A stretch of 64,000 nt of DNA from Shinella yambaruensis (lineage in GTDB: Bacteria; Pseudomonadota; Alphaproteobacteria; Rhizobiales; Rhizobiaceae), in contig NZ_JALJCK010000019.1 in the NCBI RefSeq assembly GCF_022899355.1, positions 23,538 to 87,537 on the forward strand, read 5' to 3'. The position numbers and the translations under genes are program-made. Below are positions 27,178-36,106 of this stretch, in pieces (within the stretch, counting starts at the first letter, position 1; every line of letters starts with the position of its first letter). The notes under the pieces are model-generated. The model did no database searches. It was not told the origin of the DNA and worked only from the letters and a program-made list of their open reading frames with translations.

Positions 27178-28443
27178 ATGTCCCGCCCCTTCTGCCAGAT
27201 CGTCGGGTTCGGCCCGGCCTGCATCAGCCTCCTCGTCAGCGCCGACCGGCGCGGGCTTCTGCCGGACTTGCTGGCGCGCGGCCTCGTCATCCACGAGCGG
27301 CGAGCCGGCGATGAAGAGTTGCTGCTCGCCGGCGCCAACTACGATATCCCCTCCAATTCCGACGCCAGCGACTTCCTCGACGGCATTTCCGCAGACGGCC
27401 TCTTCGCCCCGGTTCTCGACAGCGCGCCGGCTCGTCTGATCCGCGCCCGTGGCACGCAATCCGTGCCGCTCCAGCTGGTAGCCCTCCTGACCGCCGAACT
27501 GCGCCGCACCTTTCTTGACGCCGCCGGACGACATCCCAACCTGCACATTCATCGCGGCCATGCCACCCGGGAGATCACGCAATCGTCATCGGGCTGGGAG
27601 GCGCATTTCGACAACGGCCCCTGCGTCGAAAGCCGGATCGCCGTGCTCGCCGCTGGCAGCACGCCGCATCTTGCCCCCGATCTCCGGCGCATTACCGGCG
27701 AGGCCGGCGTGCCGCTCCTCCATTCGGAGGAAACGCTGCGGCCCGTCGACCTTCAAAATCTTCTGCCGGAAAACGCCCGGCGCATCGTCGTCGTCGGCGC
27801 GTCGCACAGCGCCTTCTCCGTGCTGCACAAGCTGATCGAGGCCCTTCCCGAGCGCGACACGGCGCTGACGCTCCTCCATCGTACGCCGATCCGCCGCATG
27901 CATCGCAGCGCCGCGCTGGCCGAGGCGGCCGGCGAAACCTTCGATCCCGTCGCCGACATCTGCCCTTCCAGCGGCCGCGTCTTTCGCTTCCAGGGCCTCT
28001 ACACCCGCTCGAAGGCGCTCTACGAGCAGATCCTCGCCGGGCGGCACCCGGCGGTCACGCTCCGCCATTGCCCCGATCCGGCGGAGGCCGAAGCGGTGCT
28101 GCGCGGCGCGGACGTCGTGATCGCGGCGACGGGCTACCGCCCGAACATCCCGCTGCTCGCCACGGCGGCGGGCCGGCCGATCCGCATCGGCCGCAACGGC
28201 AGCGCGGCGCTTGTCGACGCCTCCGGGCATCTCTGCGACACGCAGAAGCGGGCCTTGCCGGGCCTCCTCGGCATCGGCCTCGGCTTCGGGCGCATCCGCT
28301 CGGATATCGGCGAGCCGTCCTACCGGGGCGCGGCCGTCGGCATCAACATCTTCCAGGGCCCGGACGGCGACGCGCTCTGCGACAGCATCCTCTCGACACT
28401 CCAACAACAGGCAGGAGAACCTCTTGGCAAAGAGTATTCTTAA
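27178..28443 (+). CDS. FAD/NADPH-dependent monooxygenase-like flavoprotein
   Basis: A 421-residue flavoprotein. An N-terminal FAD-binding motif (IVGFGPACISLL, residues 6-17), a second Rossmann motif for NAD(P)H (IVVVGASHSAFSVLHKL near 203) and an ATGYRPN motif near 318 match class B / N-hydroxylating flavin monooxygenases (SidA/IucD/PvdA relatives). It starts at ATG 27178 with AGGAG just upstream. It does not resemble the Gfo/Idh-type thiazoline reductases PchG/YbtU. In the pathway it could hydroxylate nitrogen, oxidise sulfur, or oxidise a heterocycle; the sequence does not decide. It is followed with overlap by a PLP enzyme and an OsmC protein, giving a redox/sulfur sub-operon inside the NRPS operon. 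Simple reductase activity is also possible. Confidence 0.78.
   Translation: MSRPFCQIVGFGPACISLLVSADRRGLLPDLLARGLVIHERRAGDEELLLAGANYDIPSNSDASDFLDGISADGLFAPVLDSAPARLIRARGTQSVPLQLVALLTAELRRTFLDAAGRHPNLHIHRGHATREITQSSSGWEAHFDNGPCVESRIAVLAAGSTPHLAPDLRRITGEAGVPLLHSEETLRPVDLQNLLPENARRIVVVGASHSAFSVLHKLIEALPERDTALTLLHRTPIRRMHRSAALAEAAGETFDPVADICPSSGRVFRFQGLYTRSKALYEQILAGRHPAVTLRHCPDPAEAEAVLRGADVVIAATGYRPNIPLLATAAGRPIRIGRNGSAALVDASGHLCDTQKRALPGLLGIGLGFGRIRSDIGEPSYRGAAVGINIFQGPDGDALCDSILSTLQQQAGEPLGKEYS
28413..28426 (+). promoter_or_regulatory. Ribosome binding site deciding a TTG start
   Basis: AGGAG at 28413-28417 lies 6 bases before TTG 28424-28426, inside the last codons of the flavoprotein gene. 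The first in-frame ATG (28541) has no such site. The PLP-enzyme gene therefore most likely begins at TTG, overlapping its neighbour by 20 bases. Confidence 0.7.
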
Positions 28444-29755
28444 GGAATGGGCCGGGCGCTTCCGCAGCGAAGCCACCGGCGTTTCGGCGAAGACGGAATG
28501 GGCCGACCAGCTCACCCGCGCCCGCAACGCCGGCCCGCGCATGACCAACCAGACCACCATCGACCCCGCCCGCCACGGGCCGGGCACGCTCGCCGTGCAT
28601 GCCGGCACCTATAACGACCCGATCACCGGGGCGGTCGGCACGCCGGTCTTCGCCGCCACCACCTTCCTCTTCCAGAAGGAAAGCTACGAAGCCTTCGACC
28701 AGGGCATGATCCGCGACTACCCGATCTACACCCGCTACGGCAACCCGAACCAATGGGCCGTGCAGGAGAAGGTGGCCGCGCTGGAACACGCCGAAAGCGC
28801 CATCGTCTTCTCCTCCGGCATGGCGGCGATCAGCACGACGCTTCTCGCGCTCACCAACAAGGGCGGCCACATCGTCACCGCGCGCGACCTCTACGGCGGC
28901 AGCTACAACCTGATGCGCGAGGACATGCACCAGTTCGGCCGCGAGGTGACCTTCGTCGACCCGATGGATATCGACGCGATCACGGCGGCGGTGCGGAGCA
29001 ACACGGAGGTGCTGTTCTTCGAAACGCTGACCAATCCGCTCCTGAAGTTCGCCCCCGTCAAGGCGCTGGCGAAGCTCGCCGCGGAGAACAACATCTTCCT
29101 CGTGCTCGACAACACCTTCCTCTCGCCCTGCTGCCTGACGCCGATCGACGACGGCGCGCATGTGGTGATCCACAGCGGCACGAAATATCTCAACGGCCAC
29201 AGCGACCTCATCGCCGGCACCGCCGCCGGCAGCCGCAAGTATCTCGACATGATCTGGGCGCAGATGCTCAAACTCGGCGGCAGCCTCAACCCGCAGGATT
29301 GCGCCGTCCTCGAACGCGGTATGAAGACCTTGGCGCTGCGCATGAAGGCGCATACGGAAAACGCGTTGGCGCTGGCCGAATGGCTCGCCCGCCATCCCGC
29401 CGTCGCGCGCGTCTACCACCCCGCTTTGCCGGGCTATCCCTACTCTTGGGCGGCGGAATCGCTAGCGCGCGGCAGCGGCGGCATGGTCTCATTCGAGGTG
29501 AAGGGCGGCGACAAGGCGGGCCTCAAGCTGATGGAGAACCTGAAGCTCGTCCATGCGGCGACCAGTCTCGGCGGCGTCGAATCGCTCATCAGCATGCCGT
29601 TCAACACCAGCCACAGCAGCCTCATCGACCGGCAGCGCCGCGAGGTCGGCATCAATCCCGGCCTGATGCGGCTTTCCGTCGGCATCGAGGATATCGAAGA
29701 CCTCAAGGCCGACCTCGACCGCGCGCTCGGCGCAATCGGAGACATCAGACAATGA
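28424..29755 (+). CDS. Cys/Met-metabolism PLP enzyme (cystathionine gamma-lyase / methionine gamma-lyase family)
   Basis: A 443-residue type I PLP enzyme. The family features are clear: YTRYGNPNQWAVQEKVAALE, SSGMAAIS for cofactor phosphate, D in VLDNTFLSP, and the Schiff-base lysine in SGTKYLNGHSDL (Lys254 counted from the TTG start). Such enzymes make or break C-S bonds of cysteine, cystathionine or methionine. In a pathway that consumes up to five cysteines it could supply cysteine by trans-sulfuration, or it could be a tailoring C-S lyase. About 39 residues precede the conserved core (SILKEWAGRFRSEATG...), an N-terminal extension not usual for the family. The stop overlaps the OsmC gene as ATGA. 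The reaction (beta/gamma elimination or replacement) cannot be told from the motifs I can see. Confidence 0.88.
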   Translation: MAKSILKEWAGRFRSEATGVSAKTEWADQLTRARNAGPRMTNQTTIDPARHGPGTLAVHAGTYNDPITGAVGTPVFAATTFLFQKESYEAFDQGMIRDYPIYTRYGNPNQWAVQEKVAALEHAESAIVFSSGMAAISTTLLALTNKGGHIVTARDLYGGSYNLMREDMHQFGREVTFVDPMDIDAITAAVRSNTEVLFFETLTNPLLKFAPVKALAKLAAENNIFLVLDNTFLSPCCLTPIDDGAHVVIHSGTKYLNGHSDLIAGTAAGSRKYLDMIWAQMLKLGGSLNPQDCAVLERGMKTLALRMKAHTENALALAEWLARHPAVARVYHPALPGYPYSWAAESLARGSGGMVSFEVKGGDKAGLKLMENLKLVHAATSLGGVESLISMPFNTSHSSLIDRQRREVGINPGLMRLSVGIEDIEDLKADLDRALGAIGDIRQ

Positions 29756-30798
29756 AGAACGGCATCAACGTCGCCGCCGTCAGCGAACTCGTGCACGAAA
29801 TCCGCAAAGTGCCGGGCGAAAGCGAGATCTTCTACGGCGTCGACCTCGAATGGCTCGGCGGCCTGACCATGGACATCCGCACCAAGCCGCTGCGCTTCGG
29901 CAGCAAGCGGCTCGGCCGGGATTTCTCCTTCCGCGTCAGCCACCACGACGATCCGAGCCCGGAAGCGGCCCCAACGCCTGCGGATTACTTCACCACCGGC
30001 CTCGGCTCCTGCGTCGCCAACATCCTGGTGCAGGGCGCGTCCTACAAGGGCATGACCATCGACAAGCTGCAGGTGGACACAGTGACGCAGCGCAGCGACG
30101 GAACGCTTTCCGGCACCGCCGTGACGGTGAAGCTGGAGGCGGACGGCAGCTGGCTGCAATACAAGCAGATGATGATGAACGTCGCGCGCTTTTCGCCGAA
30201 CTACATCACCGTCACCCTGCCGAACCGCATTGACCTCACCTATCGCCACGTCCCCTCCGCCTTCCGCAAGAACGGCGCGGCAGCGAACGGCGACGGCCAT
30301 GCGCCGGCCACCGCCCAGGCGGGCTCCAACGCGCCGATCCATCTCGGCGTCGACATCGCCTGGCGCAACGCCACGCAGTTCGACGTTTCTTTGCGCGACA
30401 GGCAGTACCAGGACGAGCGCTGGTCGCTGCCCGCCCGCTTTTCTGTCGACCAGCCGGCACCGGCGCTCGGGCTGAACGAAGCGCCCAACCCGCAGGAATA
30501 CCTGCTGGCCGCCGTGCTCTCCGATCTCGCCCAGCAGCTCGTCATCGTCTGCCGCGAGCGGGGCAAGCCGCTGCGCCAGCTCAACGCCTCCATGCGCTGC
30601 AGGCTGGATATGCGCGGCTGCTTCAACATCTTCGACAAGTCCGCCGTGCAGCTTCAGGACAACCATGTCGAGATCGCCGCCGTCAGCGACAACAGCGAAG
30701 AGGAGATGAAGGATTTTCTCAAGCAGGCGCAGGCCGCCTCCGCCTGCTGGCAGGGTTTCGTCAACGCGACGCCCGCATCGCTGGATCGAGCCGGCTGA
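29752..30798 (+). CDS. Tandem OsmC-like protein
   Basis: A 348-residue protein made of two OsmC/Ohr-like domains (about 25-175 and 200-340) separated by an Ala/Gly-rich linker. OsmC proteins are thiol peroxidases or related sulfur-handling enzymes using two cysteines. Here domain 1 keeps the first Cys (Cys87 in TTGLGSCVAN) but I see no second one, while domain 2 lacks the first (AAVLSD replaces it) and has a Cys in the usual second place (Cys332 in ASACWQ). The pair may together make one active site, as OsmC normally acts as an intertwined dimer. It is translationally coupled to the PLP enzyme gene (ATGA). Its 3' end overlaps the convergent phosphopantetheinyl transferase gene by 38 bases. 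A role in sulfur protection or transfer during thiazoline synthesis is inference. Confidence 0.75.
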   Translation: MKNGINVAAVSELVHEIRKVPGESEIFYGVDLEWLGGLTMDIRTKPLRFGSKRLGRDFSFRVSHHDDPSPEAAPTPADYFTTGLGSCVANILVQGASYKGMTIDKLQVDTVTQRSDGTLSGTAVTVKLEADGSWLQYKQMMMNVARFSPNYITVTLPNRIDLTYRHVPSAFRKNGAAANGDGHAPATAQAGSNAPIHLGVDIAWRNATQFDVSLRDRQYQDERWSLPARFSVDQPAPALGLNEAPNPQEYLLAAVLSDLAQQLVIVCRERGKPLRQLNASMRCRLDMRGCFNIFDKSAVQLQDNHVEIAAVSDNSEEEMKDFLKQAQAASACWQGFVNATPASLDRAG

Positions 30799-31495
30799 GC
30801 TCGGCAAGAACCGCCCCGAGGTCGCCGGCGTTCTCGCAAACAGCGATCTCGGGCACCGAACCATCGGCGGCGACGGCGAGCACATGCCCGTCGCCCAGCC
30901 GACGCCAGACGCCGGAAAAATGATCCGCGGGAAGGCGCGCCGCGAACCCTGCACCCTCTGCCGTCACGGTCACGCTCTCCGGCGGAATGGCGAAGCCCGC
31001 GCCATGCGCCTTGAGAGCGGCTTCCTTCGCCGTCCAGATCTGCTGGTGACCAATGGCGCTCGCCGCGATCTCGGACGGCGCGAGGAACGAGGCGGCGATC
31101 TCGTCCCAGAAATGCTGCGGCCGGTCTGCCTCCACATCGACGCCGATCCGGCCCGACCGGGACAGCGCCACGGCCACCCAGCCGCCGCCATGGGAAAGAT
31201 TGAAATCGAGCGAACCCGTATCGACAAGGAACGGTTTGCCCCCGGGCCTGCGCGAAAAGGATAGGCTGGCGGGATTTCGCCCCGTCGCCGCGCTGAGCAG
31301 CCGCCGCACCAGCCCATGCGCCGCGCGATACCGCTCCGTATCCTCCGGCTTCAGGAAACGCCCCGCCTGGGATCGCTCGGCGGAATCCAGCACGGCGTCC
31401 GGATCGAAGCTGCCGAGAACGGCGGAAACCGGCATGGCGATGGCGACGCCCGCGCACAGCCATTCTCCATCCGCCGTCTTCGACCACTCGAACAT
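30761..31495 (-). CDS. 4'-Phosphopantetheinyl transferase (Sfp type)
   Basis: A 244-residue enzyme that attaches phosphopantetheine from CoA to the serine of carrier proteins. The conserved elements are LDFNLSHGGGWVAVA, GVDVE and WTAKEAALKAHG, which carry the Mg- and CoA-binding residues. All carrier domains of the cluster (one ArCP, five PCPs, two ACPs) need this modification, so it is the activating enzyme of the assembly line. It is transcribed opposite to its neighbours: tail-to-tail with the OsmC gene (38-base overlap) and divergent from the PKS gene at 31761. The region upstream contains the CTCCGC direct repeat seen also before the main operon. Confidence 0.93.
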   Translation of the reverse strand: MFEWSKTADGEWLCAGVAIAMPVSAVLGSFDPDAVLDSAERSQAGRFLKPEDTERYRAAHGLVRRLLSAATGRNPASLSFSRRPGGKPFLVDTGSLDFNLSHGGGWVAVALSRSGRIGVDVEADRPQHFWDEIAASFLAPSEIAASAIGHQQIWTAKEAALKAHGAGFAIPPESVTVTAEGAGFAARLPADHFSGVWRRLGDGHVLAVAADGSVPEIAVCENAGDLGAVLAELSRLDPAMRASR

Positions 31496-31505
31496 TGCGT
31501 CCAGT

Positions 31506-31540
31506 CACTCCGCCAAGGGCACTTATTTCTCCGCATCTGG
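31506..31540 (+). promoter_or_regulatory. CTCCGC direct repeat, counterpart of 13801-13840
   Basis: CTCCGCC at 31508-31514 and CTCCGCATCTGG at 31529-31540 are separated by 21 bases start to start. The 12-base second half-site differs by one base from CTCCGCATCCGG at 13829-13840. It lies directly upstream of the phosphopantetheinyl transferase start and within the region shared with the divergent PKS gene, so one activator could control both promoter regions. Confidence 0.4.
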
Positions 31541-31573
31541 TCGGACAGGAAGCGCCGAGCAAGCTTAGGATGC

Positions 31574-31618
31574 CCTTGTTCCGGAAACAAGGCCGGATCA
31601 CATATTCATAAATTGAAT
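31574..31618. promoter_or_regulatory. Two inverted repeats in the PPTase/PKS divergent region
   Basis: CCTTGTT (31574-31580) and AACAAGG (31586-31592) form a 7-bp dyad with a 5-base centre; ATTCA (31604-31608) and TGAAT (31614-31618) form a 5-bp dyad in an AT-rich stretch. They are operator-like and near the expected promoters of both divergent genes. The binding protein is unknown. Confidence 0.4.
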
Positions 31619-31760
31619 CATCCACTTAACCGTGGAATGCAGACATGTGCCCGATGATTGACCCTGCTCTCTCGAAAATCCTCGCCCCGGCACAGCCGAA
31701 GCACGGGCCATCCGCGTGACCGGCGTGGCGGCGCACGACATGCAAGAGGTTTCGGAAGCA

Positions 31761-34700
31761 ATGGACGAACGGGTCGCCGTCATCGGCCTCGCCGGCCGCT
31801 TTCCCGGCGCGCCGGATGTGCACGCCTTCTGGAAGATGCTGGAGGCCGGCGCGTCGGGCCTTACACAGGTGGAAAGCCGGCCGGATGTGGTCGGTGCACG
31901 CTTCGCCCTTGCCGACAAGGAATGCTTCGACGCCGCCTTCTTCGGCTTCGCGCCCTCCGAAGCGGCTTTGATGGACCCGCAGCAGCGCGTCTTCCTCGAA
32001 ACCGCCTGGCACGCCATGGAGGACGCCGGCTACGGCGAGGGCGAGGGCGGGCGCGTGACCGGCGTCTTCGCCGCCGCCGGGTTCGGCGACTATGTGCTGC
32101 GGCATGTCGGCCTGCGCTCCTATGCCGACAGCGCCGCCGACTATTTCGCCATGCTGATCGGCAACGACAAGGATTTCCTCGCCTCCCGCGTCGCCTACCT
32201 GCTCGACCTGAAGGGGCCGGCCGTCGTCGTTCAAAGCGCCTGCTCCAGCGGGCTGCTCGCCGTCCACCAGGCCGTCCAGTCGCTGCTGTCGCGCGAGATC
32301 GACATGGCGCTCGTCGGGGCCGTCTCCATCTCGATGGACATCGAAGAGGGCTATCATGCCGATCCCGGCGGGCCGATGTCGCCGACCGGCAAGATCGCGC
32401 CCTTCAGCGCGGGCGCGAACGGCATCGTCGGCGGCAACGGCGTCGCTGCCCTCGTCCTGAAACGCCTCGGCGAGGCCGAGCGGGACGGCGATTTCATCTA
32501 CGCGGTCATCGAGGCCAGCGCCGCCAACAACGATGGGCGTGAGCGCGGGAATTTCACCGCGCCGGGCGTTGCCGGTCAGAAGCGGGTGCTTTCCGAGGCG
32601 CTCGGCCTCAGCGGCCTTTCCCCCGCCGACGTCAGCTATATCGAGGCCCACGGCACCGGCACGCCGATCGGCGACCCGATCGAGATGGAGGCCATTCGCG
32701 CCGTTTACGGCGACGGCGACGCGCCATGCCTCGTCGGCTCGGTCAAGGCGAATACCGGCCATCTCAACACGGTGGCCGGGCTCGCCGGCCTCATCAAGGC
32801 CATCGGTGTCGTGCGCACCGGCACCGTGCCGCCGACACTCAACTTCACCACGGCCAATCCGCTGCTGGATCTTGCCGGCTCGCGCTTTTCCATCTGCGAT
32901 CGCCCGACACGCCTTCCGCCCGCCGAGCGCCATGTCGCGGCCGTCAGCTCCTTCGGCTTCGGCGGCACCAATGTACACATGCTGCTCTCCAGCCCGCCCC
33001 GCCGCGATGCGATCGCGACGGAGGAGCCCGCGCTTCTCTGCTGGTCCGCCCGCACGCCGGATGACCTTGCGGCCATGGAACGATCCCTTGCCGCCGTCTG
33101 GACCGCCGACAGCGGCGCAAGCCTCGTCGATCAGGCCGGGACGCTGCTGTTCGGCCGCCGGCACTTTCCGCACCGCCGGGCGCTCACGGCCCGCAACCCC
33201 GCGGAGGCGCTGCGCAAGCTGGAAGCCGGCGCCGCCACCCATTCTGCCATGGCCGCACCTAGCCGGCCGATCTTCATCTTCCCCGGCCAGGGCACGCAAT
33301 TCGCCGGCATGGGCAGCCCCTTCCACGACAGCCTGCCGGTCTACCGCGAGACGCTGGACCTTTGCGCCGCCCTGACCGAACCGATGCTGGGGGAGGACAT
33401 CCGCCCCCTGATCTTCGGCACCGAGGACGACGCGCTGAAGCCGACGCTGGTCACGCAATTCGCCCTGTTCGCGACGGAATACGCCCTCGCCCGCAGCCTG
33501 ATGGCGGCCGGCCTCACGCCTGCGGCGCTGCTCGGGCACAGCATCGGCGAATATGTCGCCGCCTGCCTTGCCGGCGTCTTTTCGCTGGAGGACGCGCTGC
33601 GGCTCGTCCATGCCCGCGCGCGGCTGATGTCACGCCTGCCGGCGGCCGCCATGCTGTCCGTTCATGCCGGAAGGGAAGCGCTCGTACCCTATCTGCGGGA
33701 CGGCAGCATATCGCTCGCCGTCGTCAACCGCCACGATCGCTGCGTCGTCTCCGGTGCGCCCGAAGCCCTCGGCATCCTTGCGGAGACGCTCGCCGCCGAG
33801 AGCATCGCGACGCGCATGCTGGCCGTCTCGCATGGCTTCCATTCCCACCTGATGGAACCGATCCTCGAGGAGTTTGCAGCGGCCTGCAGTACCGTAGCCT
33901 TCGCTGCACCATCGATCCCCGTGCTCAGCAACACCAGCGGCGATGTCGCGGCCGCAACGGAGATCACCACCCCGGATTACTGGGTCCGGCATCTGCGCCA
34001 GACCGTCCGCTTCTCCGACGACGTCGCCAGCCTCGCCCGCCTGTGGCCCGGTGCGACCTGCCTGGAGCTCGGCCCCGGCACGAGCTGCACCGCCGCCGTC
34101 ACGGGCGCCGCCGCGGATCTTCGCGCCCTGCCGACACTCGCCTCGAACGCCTCGCAGGCGGAAGACCTCCTGTCGGCGCTCGGCCGGCTCTGGGTAGAGG
34201 GGCACGACGTCGACCCCGACCTCCTGATGCTGCACCGCGCCTGGCGGCGCACGCCGATGCCGGGCTATCCCTTCCAGCGCGTGGCCCATCTGCTGCCGCA
34301 GATAGAGCCGGGGCGGGAAAGCATGGCGAACCGGCCGCGGGTCCTGCCGCCCGACGAATGGTTCCATGCCCCGCAATGGCGCACGCTGGCCTTGCCGAAA
34401 ACGCCCTCGACGCCGGACCGCGGGCCACGCGTGCTCTTCCTGCCCGAGGGCGAGGCGGGGCCGGCCGGCCTCGGCGATATCCGCATCCATCCCGGCGAAC
34501 ACTATGCCGCGCTGCCGGACGGCGGGTTCCGGCTTCGTCCGGGACATGCCGGCGACTTCTTAAAGCTTGCCGACACCTTGCAGGCGCGCGGCGTCACCGG
34601 CGCGGATTGCCTCTTCGGCTGGCTGATGGACGAGAAGGCCGACGCCCGAACGCATGGCCATGACAGCCTCGTGCGCCTTGTCCAGGCCTTTGCCCCCGCC

Positions 34701-36095
34701 GGCCTTCTCTCCCATATTGTGCTCTGCACGCGCACGCTGGCCGCGCTCTGCGGCGACGAGGCGCCCGATGCGGAGCAGGCGCTTGCCCTCGGGGTTCTGA
34801 GAGCGATCCCGTTCGAGCAGGCCGGCCTTCGTGCAACCTGGCTGGATGCCGACCGGCTCCCCGCTCAGCCCGACCTCGATCGGCTGGAGGCGGTAGAGAT
34901 CGCAGGCGGCCTGCACGCGGGTGCCTTCGCCCTGCGGCGCGGCCGTTTCTGGCGGAGGGACGTTCCGCCGGTCGCGCTTGCGCCGGCGACGCTTCCCGAC
35001 GTCATCCGCCCCGGCGGAACCTATCTCGTCGCCGGCGGCAATGGCGGGCTCGGCCGCCGCCTGGTCCAGGCGCTCGCGGCCGAGGGCCGCCATGTCGTGG
35101 TGATCGCCCGTTCGCTCGACGAAGACGCCCCGAATTTCGCCGAATGCCGGCGAAACGGCGGCCGTCTCACCCTTATACGGGGTTCTGCCGCAGACCGGGA
35201 TCTTCTGCGCTCCGTCGCCGCAAGGCTCGTCGCGGCGGGCGAACGGCTCGATGGCATCTTCAACCTCGCCGGCCGCTACATCTCCCAGACGATCGCGGAC
35301 ATGACGCTCACGGCGACGGACGGCAATCGTGCCGCGAAGGTCGAAACGACGCGCGCGCTCCTCGACGTCTTCGGTCCAATGGAACCGGATTTCCTCGTCG
35401 CCTTTTCCTCGCTCGCCGGCGAAACCTCGGGCTACGGCAACAGCGACTACATGGCCGGCAACCTGTTCCTCGATTTTCTTGCCGAAAGCCGCGGGCCAGG
35501 CCCGCGCCTCGTCAGCATCGGCTGGGACAATTGGCGGGAAGGCGCGTTCGGGGCCGCGCAGGACGACGGAAAGGCGCTTTTCGCCGGTGCGGCGGCCGAC
35601 GCCATCGGCGTCGAGGCGGGCCTTGCCGCCCTCTGGCGGATCATCGCGAGCGGCCTCTCCCATGTGATCGTCACGCCACGCAATCTCGACGACCGCCTGC
35701 GGGAAACGAGCGAGGCCGCCCGGCAACGCCTGGAGCGCATGGCCACGCCTGCGCAGCCGGCCACCATCGTGGCGGACGAAGGCTCCCCGCAGGAACAGGC
35801 AGTACGGCTGCTGTTCGCGCAGACGCTGGGCCTTCCGGGCGTCGCCCCCACGGACGACTTCCTGCAGCTCGGCGGCGATTCCATCCTCGCCGTCCGCTTC
35901 CTCTCGAAACTGCGCCGCATCTTCCAAGTCGATCTGGGGCTGCCGGATTTTCTTTCGAACCGGACGGCCGCCCTCCTGTCGCGCCGGCTGGAAGCCGTCG
36001 CCGGGACGGAGCAGGTCGCCCTCGCCTACCTCCATATTCACGCCCTCCCGGACGCCGAGCGGCAGACGCTCGCGCGCCAGGTCGCCACAGCCTGA
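31761..36095 (+). CDS. Type I polyketide synthase module KS-AT-KR-ACP
   Basis: A 1444-residue single PKS module. KS: Cys161 in SACSSG, His297 in EAHGTGTP, His334 in TGHLN. AT: GHSIG Ser594 and a SHGFHS motif, which predicts malonyl-CoA. KR: GGNGGLG near 1090 with the Ser-Tyr pair in FSSLAGETSGYGNSDY (Tyr1230). ACP: LGGDSI, Ser1374. No dehydratase, enoylreductase or methyltransferase is seen, so it should add a beta-hydroxy two-carbon unit. It probably takes the chain from an NRPS PCP and passes it to the KS of the 13957-23049 protein. ATG 31761 is preferred because the KS core starts immediately after it; ATG 31740 and GTG 31716 are in frame upstream. It begins the second plus-strand gene block. 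Confidence 0.92.
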   Translation: MDERVAVIGLAGRFPGAPDVHAFWKMLEAGASGLTQVESRPDVVGARFALADKECFDAAFFGFAPSEAALMDPQQRVFLETAWHAMEDAGYGEGEGGRVTGVFAAAGFGDYVLRHVGLRSYADSAADYFAMLIGNDKDFLASRVAYLLDLKGPAVVVQSACSSGLLAVHQAVQSLLSREIDMALVGAVSISMDIEEGYHADPGGPMSPTGKIAPFSAGANGIVGGNGVAALVLKRLGEAERDGDFIYAVIEASAANNDGRERGNFTAPGVAGQKRVLSEALGLSGLSPADVSYIEAHGTGTPIGDPIEMEAIRAVYGDGDAPCLVGSVKANTGHLNTVAGLAGLIKAIGVVRTGTVPPTLNFTTANPLLDLAGSRFSICDRPTRLPPAERHVAAVSSFGFGGTNVHMLLSSPPRRDAIATEEPALLCWSARTPDDLAAMERSLAAVWTADSGASLVDQAGTLLFGRRHFPHRRALTARNPAEALRKLEAGAATHSAMAAPSRPIFIFPGQGTQFAGMGSPFHDSLPVYRETLDLCAALTEPMLGEDIRPLIFGTEDDALKPTLVTQFALFATEYALARSLMAAGLTPAALLGHSIGEYVAACLAGVFSLEDALRLVHARARLMSRLPAAAMLSVHAGREALVPYLRDGSISLAVVNRHDRCVVSGAPEALGILAETLAAESIATRMLAVSHGFHSHLMEPILEEFAAACSTVAFAAPSIPVLSNTSGDVAAATEITTPDYWVRHLRQTVRFSDDVASLARLWPGATCLELGPGTSCTAAVTGAAADLRALPTLASNASQAEDLLSALGRLWVEGHDVDPDLLMLHRAWRRTPMPGYPFQRVAHLLPQIEPGRESMANRPRVLPPDEWFHAPQWRTLALPKTPSTPDRGPRVLFLPEGEAGPAGLGDIRIHPGEHYAALPDGGFRLRPGHAGDFLKLADTLQARGVTGADCLFGWLMDEKADARTHGHDSLVRLVQAFAPAGLLSHIVLCTRTLAALCGDEAPDAEQALALGVLRAIPFEQAGLRATWLDADRLPAQPDLDRLEAVEIAGGLHAGAFALRRGRFWRRDVPPVALAPATLPDVIRPGGTYLVAGGNGGLGRRLVQALAAEGRHVVVIARSLDEDAPNFAECRRNGGRLTLIRGSAADRDLLRSVAARLVAAGERLDGIFNLAGRYISQTIADMTLTATDGNRAAKVETTRALLDVFGPMEPDFLVAFSSLAGETSGYGNSDYMAGNLFLDFLAESRGPGPRLVSIGWDNWREGAFGAAQDDGKALFAGAAADAIGVEAGLAALWRIIASGLSHVIVTPRNLDDRLRETSEAARQRLERMATPAQPATIVADEGSPQEQAVRLLFAQTLGLPGVAPTDDFLQLGGDSILAVRFLSKLRRIFQVDLGLPDFLSNRTAALLSRRLEAVAGTEQVALAYLHIHALPDAERQTLARQVATA

Positions 36096-36106
36096 GACGG
36101 AACGTC

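Noticed and set aside
28541..29755. ATG 28541 as start of the PLP enzyme gene
   Set aside because: No ribosome binding site precedes it, while TTG 28424 has AGGAG at ideal spacing and is coupled to the upstream gene.
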